14,397 bases of DNA. Origin: Pseudomonadota bacterium (GTDB lineage: Bacteria > Pseudomonadota > Gammaproteobacteria > Burkholderiales > Burkholderiaceae). The position numbers and the translations under genes were made by a program. How positions within the stretch are numbered: position 1 is the stretch's first letter; each line of letters starts with the position of its first letter. Shown one piece after another: positions 1 through 6,745 of this stretch. The stretch spans positions 1 to 14,397 of the forward strand of contig JAKORH010000425.1 in NCBI GenBank assembly GCA_029777935.1. Reading direction: 5' to 3'. Below the pieces are notes generated by a model. The model was given only the letters and a program-made list of their open reading frames with translations. It ran no database searches and was not told the DNA's origin.

Positions 1-2
1 CC

Positions 3-188
3 GAGCTGAACCCGGTCGAGCACGTCTGGGACGAGCTGCGCGAGAAGCACTTCCACAACGTCGTCTTCGACAGCATCGCGGCCCTCGAAGACCACCTCGC
101 CACCAGCCTGCTGACGCTCGAAAACAACCACCACCGGATCCGCTCGATCGTCGCCTGGCCGTGGATTATTAGTGCTTTATTGAATTAG
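3..188 (+). pseudogene. IS630-family transposase, C-terminal fragment running off the left edge
   Basis: An open frame enters from the left edge and ends at a TAG (186-188), giving 61 residues without a start. It opens with ELNPVEHVWDELREK, the C-terminal hallmark of IS630/Tc1-type DDE transposases, in which the Glu after NPV is the last acidic catalytic residue. The rest (a helical stretch containing LLTLENNHHRIRSI, then AWPW) fits the usual tail of these proteins. Whether the upstream part is intact cannot be seen, so this may be a complete insertion sequence cut by the window or a relic. The stop lies 22 nt from the convergent stop of the next gene, and the base composition turns AT-rich just there, as at an insertion sequence end. 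No terminal inverted repeat could be confirmed. Confidence 0.75.
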
Positions 189-202
189 AAATGGAATTAG
201 AA
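182..202. repeat. Short direct repeat at the end of the transposase gene
   Basis: GAATTAGAA occurs at 182-190 and again at 194-202, with a 12-nt period, inside a conspicuously AT-rich patch (about 161-202). It spans the transposase stop codon. It may belong to the insertion sequence end, but no partner end is available in the window. Confidence 0.5.
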
Positions 203-210
203 CCCAGCTT

Positions 211-618
211 CTAGCGCGGCATCAGCCTCGACAGCTCGCCGAGCGCGTTTTCGATCCCGCCCTGGGGCAACTGCCCGTTCGGCGTCATCCGATCGATCAC
301 CTGCGGCAGCAGCTCGGCGAGATGTCCGCCGAGCTGCGCCGGCGCCATGCCAGCCTGCTGCGCGAGCTCCTGCATCCGGCCCTGCCCAAGGACCTGCAGC
401 AACTGGTCGGCCGAAATCGGCAGGTTCTGTCCGGTCGAGATCCACGATTGCATCTCGCGCCCGAGCCCCGCGCTCGCGAACTGCTCGACTAGCCCTGCGA
501 GTCCATCCTGGCTGCCGCCAAGCAGCGAACCGAGGATCTGCTGCAGCGGGCTGCTGGCCGTGGACGGAGCGCTGCCCAGCGCAGCCTGCAGCACTTCGTT
601 CAGCAGCTTCTCAAGCAT
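211..618 (-). CDS. yidB: YidB-family (DUF937) protein of unknown function
   Basis: A 135-residue protein with no signal peptide or membrane segment. The N-terminal half (about 1-50) is Leu/Gly/Ser-rich (LQQILGSLLGG). The second half carries the family core SWISTGQNLPIS (from about residue 58), then QVLG, and ends in a LLPQVIDRMTPNGQLPQGG block. This is the usual domain order and nearly the usual length for E. coli YidB-like proteins, whose function is not established. The ATG is preceded on the minus strand by a strong GGAGGAGGA ribosome-binding site and lies inside the last codons of rsmE (8-nt overlap), so translation is probably coupled to the upstream genes. It is the last gene of the speDE-rsmE-yidB set and ends just before the IS630 remnant. 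Confidence 0.85.
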   Translation of the reverse strand: MLEKLLNEVLQAALGSAPSTASSPLQQILGSLLGGSQDGLAGLVEQFASAGLGREMQSWISTGQNLPISADQLLQVLGQGRMQELAQQAGMAPAQLGGHLAELLPQVIDRMTPNGQLPQGGIENALGELSRLMPR

Positions 619-1363
619 GGTGTCCTCCTCCAGCGCGGCCGATCCCGCCGTCGCCGTGCAGTGTCTGGAGCGCCGCGAGCGCGGCCAATCCCGCCGTCTC
701 GGTACGAAGCACGCGCGGACCCCAGCACACGGCGCGATAGCCGAGTTCTTCAGCGAGTGCGAGTTCCGCCGAGGTCAGCCCGCCTTCCGGGCCGACCGCG
801 AGCGCGGTCGGGGTGGACGCTGCCGCGGCCAGCGTCTCGGCGGCGCCGGGCGCCAGCACGAATCGCTGGTGCGCGTCCGCCGCCGCAAGCGCCTCCTGCC
901 ACGAAGCCTCGAACGCGAGTCGCGGCAGATGGTTGCGCCCGCACTGGCAACACGCCGCGACGACGATTTCGCGCCAGTGCGCCAGCCGCCGTCGCAGCCG
1001 TTCGCCGCTCAGCCGGATCACGCTGCGCCCGGTGGGCGCGACGATGATCGAGGCGGCGCCGAGTTCCACTGCCTTCTCGATTGCCCAGTCAAGCTTGTCA
1101 CCCGCGATCAGCGCCTGGATCAGCGTCAGCGGCAGCGGCGATTCGCGCTCGACTGCATCGAAGCCCTCGATCAGCGCGCGCGCATTCGTTTCGAGGCGTG
1201 CCGCGTATTCGCCGCCGCGCCCGTTGAAGAGCGTCAGTGCGTCGCCCGCGCGCAGGCGCAGCACGCAATGCGCGTGGTGCGCGATCGCGGCGGGCAGCTC
1301 GATGCGGGCGCCGACGACGAGCCGCGCGTCGACGAAGAAGCGCGGCGCGGCGCTATGCGACAA
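611..1363 (-). CDS. rsmE: 16S rRNA (uracil(1498)-N(3))-methyltransferase RsmE
   Basis: A 250-residue SPOUT-class methyltransferase that uses S-adenosylmethionine to methylate N3 of U1498 in 16S rRNA of the assembled 30S subunit. An N-terminal PUA-like part (about 1-70, with HCVLRLRAGDALTLFNGRGG) is followed by the catalytic knot. Visible family motifs are KLDWAIEKAVELGA, CGRNHLP, the cofactor loop VGPEGGLTSAE, and WGPRVLRTETA near the C-terminus. In the segment before CGRNHLP the usual Glu-Gln type sequence reads ACCQCGR, a mild deviation. No ATG fits the frame. A TTG at 1361-1363 is the best start and overlaps the end of speDE by 11 nt, without a clear Shine-Dalgarno sequence, so translation probably depends on coupling to speDE. 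Confidence 0.92.
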   Translation of the reverse strand: MSHSAAPRFFVDARLVVGARIELPAAIAHHAHCVLRLRAGDALTLFNGRGGEYAARLETNARALIEGFDAVERESPLPLTLIQALIAGDKLDWAIEKAVELGAASIIVAPTGRSVIRLSGERLRRRLAHWREIVVAACCQCGRNHLPRLAFEASWQEALAAADAHQRFVLAPGAAETLAAAASTPTALAVGPEGGLTSAELALAEELGYRAVCWGPRVLRTETAGLAALAALQTLHGDGGIGRAGGGHHA

Positions 1364-2678
1364 GCTTGGCGGCGACGACCGTGGGTGCGTCGGTCAGTTG
1401 CCTGATGAAGTTCGGCAGCGCGAACAGCGCAGCGTGCACTTCCGCGTTGTAGTACTTCAGGCCGTTCAACCGCCGCTCGCGCATGCGCTGCGTGATCGCC
1501 TCGCCTGGCAGCGTGCGCGGATTGGCACTGTCGCTGGCGATACCGAGGCACCACAGCGACCCGTAAAGCGGAATGTAAAGCGCCATTGGATGCACCTGCT
1601 TGAAGACCTTGCGCAGGTTGGCGGCATTCTTCCTCACCGTCGCTGCCTGGTACACCGGCGAGCCGAGGTGCATAGTCATGATGCCGCCGGGATTGAGCGC
1701 GCGCTGGCACAGGCGGAAGAACTCTTCCGAGTACAGGTGAAACGCCGGCGTGTCGGGGTCCGTGAGATCGAGCACGATGAGGTCGAACTTCTCCGTGCAG
1801 TTCTTCACGTACTCGAAGCCGTCGCCGAACGTGATCTCCAGCCGCGGGTCGTCGAGCGCGCCCTTGTGGATCTCGCGCAGCCACTTGCGGCTGATGTCGA
1901 TCACCACCGGGTCGAGCTCGGCCATCACGATGCGCTTGACGCTCGGGTGCTTGAAGATCTCCTCGGAGGAGCCGCCGTCGCCGCCGCCGATCACCAGCAC
2001 CGACTGCGGGTTCGGATGCGTCAACAGCGCCGGGTGCGTCATGCACTCGTGATAGAAGAACTCCTCGCCCTCGGAGGTCATCAGCCGCCCGTCGAGGCGG
2101 AACAGCTTCCCGAACTGGTAGGTGTCGTACACCTCGACGCGCTGGTAGGGCGACTGGATCGTCGCCAGTTGCGCCTTGGCGATGTAGCCGTAGCCCGAAT
2201 GCGCATTGAGCCAATCGAAGATCAGCTCGTCCTTCTGCTGCGCGGCCGCCGCGGCGCCTTTGACGCCGGGCGCGTCGGCACGTGCAGCGTTGGCCGCGCT
2301 GACGGCGAGGTCGCCGCGCTGGATGCGGTTGACGACCTGTTGCTGCGGGCGGAACGCCACCAGCAGCGTGTCGAACAACTGCTGCGCCTTGCCGGAGTTG
2401 TCGTCGGTGAAATTGCACACGTAGACATCGAGCGTGACGCCGCGGCGCTCGGGCCACGTGTGGATCGCCAGGTGCGACTCGGCCAGCAGCACGGTGCCGG
2501 TGATGCCGCCCGGCTGGCCCTGCCAGTCGGGGAACACGTGGTACTTCTCGTCGACAATCGTCAGCCCCGCCGCGACGGTGGCGTCGCGGCAGAGTTTCGA
2601 CAGCGTGGCGAGATCGGTGAAAAGGCTGGCGCTGCAACCGCAGTCGAACAGGTCGCCAGTCAGGTGAAGTCCTTGCAT
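1353..2678 (-). CDS. speDE: Fused S-adenosylmethionine decarboxylase / aminopropyltransferase (SpeD-SpeE)
   Basis: One 441-residue protein makes and uses the aminopropyl donor of polyamine synthesis. Residues 1 to about 115 are a bacterial-type pro-AdoMet decarboxylase. The self-cleavage site is Glu67-Ser68 in AESHLAIHTWPE, where Ser68 becomes the pyruvoyl group; His73 and Cys88 sit at the spacing of the Thermotoga enzyme (Ser63, His68, Cys83). An Ala-rich linker (about 120-148) leads to an aminopropyltransferase (about 150-441) with YHECMTHPALLTHPNP, the donor-binding VIGGGDGG (Asp234), AELDP and DLTDP (Asp304, Asp307). The last block, with DTPAFHLYSEEFF, is less like E. coli SpeE and more like thermospermine- and agmatine-type enzymes, so the acceptor amine is uncertain. 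A GGGGGA ribosome-binding site lies 5-6 nt before the ATG. It is the first gene of a three-gene operon. Confidence 0.93.
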   Translation of the reverse strand: MQGLHLTGDLFDCGCSASLFTDLATLSKLCRDATVAAGLTIVDEKYHVFPDWQGQPGGITGTVLLAESHLAIHTWPERRGVTLDVYVCNFTDDNSGKAQQLFDTLLVAFRPQQQVVNRIQRGDLAVSAANAARADAPGVKGAAAAAQQKDELIFDWLNAHSGYGYIAKAQLATIQSPYQRVEVYDTYQFGKLFRLDGRLMTSEGEEFFYHECMTHPALLTHPNPQSVLVIGGGDGGSSEEIFKHPSVKRIVMAELDPVVIDISRKWLREIHKGALDDPRLEITFGDGFEYVKNCTEKFDLIVLDLTDPDTPAFHLYSEEFFRLCQRALNPGGIMTMHLGSPVYQAATVRKNAANLRKVFKQVHPMALYIPLYGSLWCLGIASDSANPRTLPGEAITQRMRERRLNGLKYYNAEVHAALFALPNFIRQLTDAPTVVAAKLVA

Positions 2679-3085
2679 CTTCGTCCCCCAGCAGGTCCGC
2701 CCAATCGACCTGAATCACGGCTATGAACCGCAACCCATCGGCCCGGGATCCAGCGTTGGTGCGCGGCGCTGGATCAGTGCAGTGAAACCACTGCGTCGAT
2801 TGGATCTGGCGGGGGAGAATTGCCAGTTTTCTTACGACAAGGACTGGCGCCCGTTGCTTCCGGATTTCCGGACCGAAAATTCGGCGCGAATGTTAATCGA
2901 ATTCGCAGCGCGATGAAAGTGACGCAAGGCAATTTCCGCTCGAACGCGGCGTCTAGATTCACTCTGTGCGCGCTGTGACGGCGATCACCGCCGCGCGCGG
3001 CTGCGCGATCCCGCCTGATAAACTTGCACCTCGATTTCGTATGCCTCCCGCCGGTTCCTCGACCGGCGCCAATCTCTCCGCTCCG
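2679..3085. promoter_or_regulatory. Divergent intergenic region between speDE and tkt, rich in inverted repeats
   Basis: About 400 nt without a convincing gene separate the minus-strand speDE operon from plus-strand tkt, so both promoters must lie here. Inverted repeats seen by eye: GATCCAGCG (2747-2755) with CGCTGGATC (2767-2775); GCAGTG (2779-2784) with CACTGC (2789-2794); GCCAGT (2822-2827) with ACTGGC (2843-2848); CCGAA and TTCGG around 2873-2884; GCGAAT (2886-2891) with ATTCGC (2901-2906). The stretch around 2800-2910 is noticeably more AT-rich than its surroundings. Possible -10 elements are TAGATT (2954-2959) for tkt and TAACAT (read on the minus strand at 2892-2897) for speDE, but neither has a good -35 partner. 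Confidence 0.5.
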
Positions 3086-5140
3086 ATGCCCGATCTTTCC
3101 GCCGCAACCACCGGAGCCGCGCTCCAGCGCGACATGTGCAACGCGATCCGCGCGCTCGCGATGGACGCCGTGCAGAAGGCGAACTCCGGACACCCGGGCA
3201 TGCCGATGGGCATGGCGGAGATCGCGTACGCGCTGTGGACGCGGCACCTGCGCCACAACCCGGCGAATCCGCACTGGGCCAACCGCGACCGCTTCATCCT
3301 TTCCAACGGCCACGGCTCGATGCTGCAGTACGCGCTGCTGCACCTGACCGGGTACGACCTGCCGCTCGCCGAACTGATCAACTTCCGCCAGCTTCACAGC
3401 CGCACGCCGGGTCATCCGGAGTTCGGGATTACGCCGGGTGTGGAAACCACCACCGGCCCGCTCGGGCAGGGCCTGGCCAACGCGGTCGGCATGGCGCTGG
3501 CGGAGAAGCTGCTGGCCGCCGAGTTCAATCGCCCCGGCTTGCCCGTCGTCGGCCACCGCACGTACGTGTTTGTCGGCGACGGCTGCCTGATGGAGGGCAT
3601 CTCGCACGAGGCGGCGTCGCTGGCCGGCACGTGGAAGCTCGCCAAGCTGACCGCGATCTACGACGACAATGGCATCTCGATCGACGGCGAGGTCAAGCAC
3701 TGGTTCACCGACGACACCGCCGCACGCTTTGCCGCCTACCGCTGGAACGTGATCGGCCCGGTCGACGGCCACGATGTGGAAGCGGTCGACCATGCGATCG
3801 CCCAAGCGAAGGAGTCGGACCGCCCGACGCTGATCATCGCCAGAACGGTCATCGGCAAGGGCTCGCCGAACCGCGCCGGCAGCGAGAAAGCGCACGGCGA
3901 AGCGCTCGGCGAGGCCGAGGTCATGGCCACGCGCGCCGCGCTCGGCTGGACGCATCCGCCGTTCGAGATTCCGGCGCAGATCTACGCTGCGTGGGATGCG
4001 CGCGCCGCCGGCGAGAAGCGCGAGCGCGACTGGCAGCGGCTGTTCGACGCGTACGCGAAGCGCTTTCCGCAGGAGGCCGCCGAACTTTCGCGGCGGCTGC
4101 ACGGCGAACTGCCGGCCAACTTCGCCGACGTTGTGGCTGGCGCGACCGCCGCCGCCGCGGGCAAGCGCGAGGCAGTCGCCACCCGCAAGGCGTCGCAACT
4201 GGCGCTCGAGGTCCTGGCCGAGGCGGTGCCGGAGATGCTCGGCGGCTCGGCCGATCTGACCGGCAGCAACCTGACGCGCTGGAGCAAGGCCAAGGCGCTG
4301 CACTTCGACGGCGAAATCGCGCCGGGCCGGTATATCCACTTCGGCGTGCGCGAGTTCGGCATGAACGCGATCGCCAACGGCATCGCGTTGCACGGCGGCC
4401 TCATCCCGTTCGTCGGCACGTTCCTGGTGTTCTCCGACTACGGCCGCAACGCGCTGCGGATGGCCGCGCTGATGAAGCAGCGCGCGATCTTCGTGTTCAC
4501 GCATGATTCGATCGGGCTGGGCGAGGACGGACCGACGCACCAAGCGGTCGAGCACGCGGCGGCGCTGCGGCTGATCCCGAACATGGACGTGTGGCGGCCG
4601 TGCGATACGGTGGAAACGCTGATCGCCTGGGCCTGCGCGCTGCAGCGCCATGGTGCTGACGCCGGGCCCACGAGCCTGCTGCTGTCGCGCCAGTCGGTGC
4701 CGTTCGTGGCCGGCGAGCGCGATCCGGCTGCGATCCGCAAGGGCGCCTATGTGCTGAGCGAGGCGGCGGGTGGCAGGCGCGCGCGCGCGGTGCTGATCGC
4801 CACCGGCTCCGAGGTGCCGCTGGCGATCGAGGCGCAGAAGAAGCTCGCGGAGCAGGGGATCGCCGTGCGCGTGGTGTCGATGCCGTCGACGACGGTGTTC
4901 GACAAGCAGAGCACGGCCTACAAGTCGAGCGTGCTGCCGGAAGGATTGCCGCGGGTGGTGATCGAAGCCGGCGTCACCGACTTCTGGTGGAAGTACGTGC
5001 GCGCCAGCGGCGCGGTGCTGGGCGTGGATCGCTTCGGCGAAAGCGCGCCGGCCGGCGTCGTCTACAAACTCTTCGGCCTGACGAGCGACAACCTCGTCGC
5101 CACCGTTCAGGCGCTCTTGAAACAGGGGAAAAAGTCATGA
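3086..5140 (+). CDS. tkt: Transketolase
   Basis: A thiamine-diphosphate enzyme that moves two-carbon ketol units between sugar phosphates (pentose phosphate pathway, and the Calvin cycle where present). It has 684 residues from this start, against about 663 in E. coli. Seen in order: [19 protein letters not shown] at the N-terminus, LSNGHGSM, the cofactor site GDGCLMEG (Asp165) with Asn195 in DDNGISIDG, then the pyrimidine domain with VREFGMNAI, whose Glu423 is the family's cofactor-activating Glu, and [13 protein letters not shown]. The start is uncertain. ATG at 3086 gives the most typical N-terminus; ATG at 3041 adds 15 residues, and GTG at 2966 adds a further 25 atypical ones. None has a Shine-Dalgarno sequence. 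The stop overlaps the gap start (ATGA), so the two genes are one unit. Confidence 0.95.
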   Translation: MPDLSAATTGAALQRDMCNAIRALAMDAVQKANSGHPGMPMGMAEIAYALWTRHLRHNPANPHWANRDRFILSNGHGSMLQYALLHLTGYDLPLAELINFRQLHSRTPGHPEFGITPGVETTTGPLGQGLANAVGMALAEKLLAAEFNRPGLPVVGHRTYVFVGDGCLMEGISHEAASLAGTWKLAKLTAIYDDNGISIDGEVKHWFTDDTAARFAAYRWNVIGPVDGHDVEAVDHAIAQAKESDRPTLIIARTVIGKGSPNRAGSEKAHGEALGEAEVMATRAALGWTHPPFEIPAQIYAAWDARAAGEKRERDWQRLFDAYAKRFPQEAAELSRRLHGELPANFADVVAGATAAAAGKREAVATRKASQLALEVLAEAVPEMLGGSADLTGSNLTRWSKAKALHFDGEIAPGRYIHFGVREFGMNAIANGIALHGGLIPFVGTFLVFSDYGRNALRMAALMKQRAIFVFTHDSIGLGEDGPTHQAVEHAAALRLIPNMDVWRPCDTVETLIAWACALQRHGADAGPTSLLLSRQSVPFVAGERDPAAIRKGAYVLSEAAGGRRARAVLIATGSEVPLAIEAQKKLAEQGIAVRVVSMPSTTVFDKQSTAYKSSVLPEGLPRVVIEAGVTDFWWKYVRASGAVLGVDRFGESAPAGVVYKLFGLTSDNLVATVQALLKQGKKS

Positions 5141-6147
5141 CGATCAAGGTTGCCATCAATGGCTATGGCCGCATCGGCCGCAACATCCTGCGCGCGCATT
5201 ACGAGGGCGGCAAGAAGCACGATCTCCAGATTGTCGCGATCAACGATCTGGGCGACACCAAGATCAACGCGCACCTGACCAAGTACGACACCGCGCACGG
5301 CAAGTTCCCCGGCACGGTGGCGATCGACGGCGATGCGCTGGTCGTCAATGGCGACCGCATCAAGGTACTGAGCAACCGCGATCCCGCGCAATTGCCGTGG
5401 GCCGCGCTCGGCGTCGACGTCGTGCACGAATGCACCGGCTTCTTCACGTCGAAGGAGAAGGCTTCGGCGCACCTGAAGGCCGGCGCGAAGAAGGTCATCA
5501 TCTCGGCGCCCGGCGGCAAGGACGTCGACGCCACCGTCGTCTACGGTGTCAACCACGCGATGCTGAAGGGCTCGCACGCGGTGATTTCGAACGCGTCGTG
5601 TACGACCAACTGCCTGGCACCGCTGGTCAAGCCGCTGCAGGACAAGATCGGCCTCGTCAATGGACTGATGACGACGATCCACGCCTACACCAACGACCAG
5701 GTGCTGACCGACGTCTATCACGAGGACCTGCGGCGGGCGCGCGCAGCCGCCCAGAACATGATCCCGACCAAGACCGGCGCCGCGGCGGCGGTCGGGCTGG
5801 TGATGCCCGAGCTGAACGGCAAGCTCGACGGTTACGCGGTGCGCGTGCCGACGATCAACGTATCGATCGTGGACCTGTCGTTCATCGCCGCGCGCGACAC
5901 CACGGTCGACGAAGTCAACTCGATCATGAAGGCCGCCGCCGAAGGTCCGATGAAGGGCGTCCTCGGCTACAGCAACGACCCCCTGGTGTCGAGCGACTTC
6001 AACCACAACGCGCTGTCGTCCGTGTTCGACGCCACCTTGACCAAGGTCTCCGGCCGCCTCGTCAAAGTCTCGAGCTGGTATGACAATGAGTGGGGCTTCA
6101 GCAACCGGATGCTGGATGTCACCGTGGCGTTGGTGAACGCGAAATAG
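5137..6147 (+). CDS. gap: Type I glyceraldehyde-3-phosphate dehydrogenase
   Basis: A 336-residue enzyme that oxidises and phosphorylates glyceraldehyde 3-phosphate with NAD(P), reversibly, in glycolysis or gluconeogenesis. It has the Rossmann motif [10 protein letters not shown] (from residue 7), the catalytic SNASCTTNC with Cys155 and His182 in TIHAYTNDQ, the [10 protein letters not shown] and VRVPTINVS segments, and a [13 protein letters not shown]-terminus. Asp37 (position 32 in classical numbering) favours NAD. However, the position equivalent to Pro188, usual in NAD-specific enzymes, is Tyr194 within [10 protein letters not shown], so coenzyme preference cannot be settled by sequence. 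The ATG overlaps the tkt stop (5137-5140), and an AGGGG ribosome-binding site lies about 8 nt upstream inside tkt. Two hairpins follow the stop. Confidence 0.96.
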   Translation: MTIKVAINGYGRIGRNILRAHYEGGKKHDLQIVAINDLGDTKINAHLTKYDTAHGKFPGTVAIDGDALVVNGDRIKVLSNRDPAQLPWAALGVDVVHECTGFFTSKEKASAHLKAGAKKVIISAPGGKDVDATVVYGVNHAMLKGSHAVISNASCTTNCLAPLVKPLQDKIGLVNGLMTTIHAYTNDQVLTDVYHEDLRRARAAAQNMIPTKTGAAAAVGLVMPELNGKLDGYAVRVPTINVSIVDLSFIAARDTTVDEVNSIMKAAAEGPMKGVLGYSNDPLVSSDFNHNALSSVFDATLTKVSGRLVKVSSWYDNEWGFSNRMLDVTVALVNAK

Positions 6148-6209
6148 TCGTCTGCCTTCAGTGCCCCACTTGTTGTGTCGCAGGCTGATTTGCTCGCAGC
6201 GCAAGTCAA

Positions 6210-6249
6210 GGGCCGAAGGCCCGGCCGCAGCCTCGATGAATGAGGCTGC
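6210..6249 (+). terminator. Two adjacent hairpins after gap
   Basis: GGGCC-GAA-GGCCC (6210-6222) is followed by an 8-bp perfect stem, GCAGCCTC (6227-6234) with GAGGCTGC (6242-6249) and a 7-nt loop. They lie 63 nt after the gap stop, where a transcript end is expected. Neither is followed by a run of T, so this would be a weak intrinsic terminator or an RNA 3'-end stabiliser. Confidence 0.4.
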
Positions 6250-6367
6250 TCGCGCCGGACGTCCGCTGCCACGCTCACACCTGTAAACGCGAAGTAAACG
6301 GCGCGGCCAAGCCCCATCCATCCCGTCGAAGCATCGATTTGTTACATCGGTGCCGGCAGGCGATCGC

Positions 6368-6373
6368 TACACT
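6368..6373 (+). promoter_or_regulatory. Candidate -10 element (TACACT) directly before a possible leaderless GTG start
   Basis: TACACT matches the -10 consensus TANNNT and ends 6 nt before the GTG at 6380, the distance expected if transcription begins at or next to the start codon. No convincing -35 hexamer was found at 16-18 nt. Two copies of GTAAACG (6283-6289 and 6294-6300, 11-nt period) lie further upstream. Confidence 0.35.
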
Positions 6374-6379
6374 GGCCGC

Positions 6380-6712
6380 GTGCCGATTCTCTTCGATCTT
6401 GCGCGCGCACGGATGGCGATCGCAGCCTGCGTCGTTCTGGCCGCCTGCGCGTCGGCCGCCGCGGGTTCCGTGCGCGTGATCGTCACGCTGGCTCCTGGCG
6501 TGCAGGTCACCGATCCGGCGGCGTTCGAGCGCGAGGTACTCGCGCGCTCCTCCGTCAAGGTCAGCTATGCGGCGGCTGTTTCCGATCGCGTGCACGCGCT
6601 GACCGTAGCGTGCGCTGCGGACGATGCGGGCTGCGCACGCGCAAAGCAGAAGCTCGAGGCCTCCGGCCTGTTCACATCGGTCGCCGACGACCGTCGACGC
6701 GGCCATTACTAG
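6380..6712 (+). CDS. Small secreted lipoprotein resembling a free-standing subtilase propeptide (I9-like)
   Basis: A 110-residue protein from a GTG start. The N-terminus (MPILFDLARARMAIAACVV) is a signal peptide with Arg9 and Arg11 before the hydrophobic core and a lipobox LAAC (Cys23). The mature part starts with VRVIVTLAPGV, ends with LEASGLFTSVADDRRR and has a Cys pair (TVACAADDAGC). This layout parallels the propeptide of the protease encoded 33 nt downstream: [10 protein letters not shown] matches [19 protein letters not shown] matches SDRVHALTV, and [18 protein letters not shown] matches KLEASGLFTSVADDRRR. I infer an inhibitor-I9-like fold and a role as inhibitor or folding helper of that protease; this is not shown. 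Upstream GTG (6350) and internal ATG (6413) are alternative starts, but the latter removes the positively charged signal-peptide residues. Confidence 0.65.
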   Translation: MPILFDLARARMAIAACVVLAACASAAAGSVRVIVTLAPGVQVTDPAAFEREVLARSSVKVSYAAAVSDRVHALTVACAADDAGCARAKQKLEASGLFTSVADDRRRGHY

Positions 6713-6745
6713 ATCGTCGAACGCGGGACGAGAAAGGAACGACAC

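Noticed and set aside
813..2726. Open frame of 637 codons on the plus strand opposite rsmE and speDE
   Set aside because: Composition artefact; the minus strand carries two unmistakable enzymes with matching family motifs.
2966..3085. N-terminal extension of transketolase from the GTG at 2966
   Set aside because: The extra residues are unlike any transketolase N-terminus, there is no ribosome-binding site, and the segment overlaps the likely promoter region. The ATG at 3041 cannot be fully excluded.
2774..4651. Open frame of 625 codons on the minus strand opposite tkt
   Set aside because: Its product is Arg/Ala/His-rich without recognisable domains and lies opposite a clear transketolase. 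Such frames are expected in high-GC DNA.
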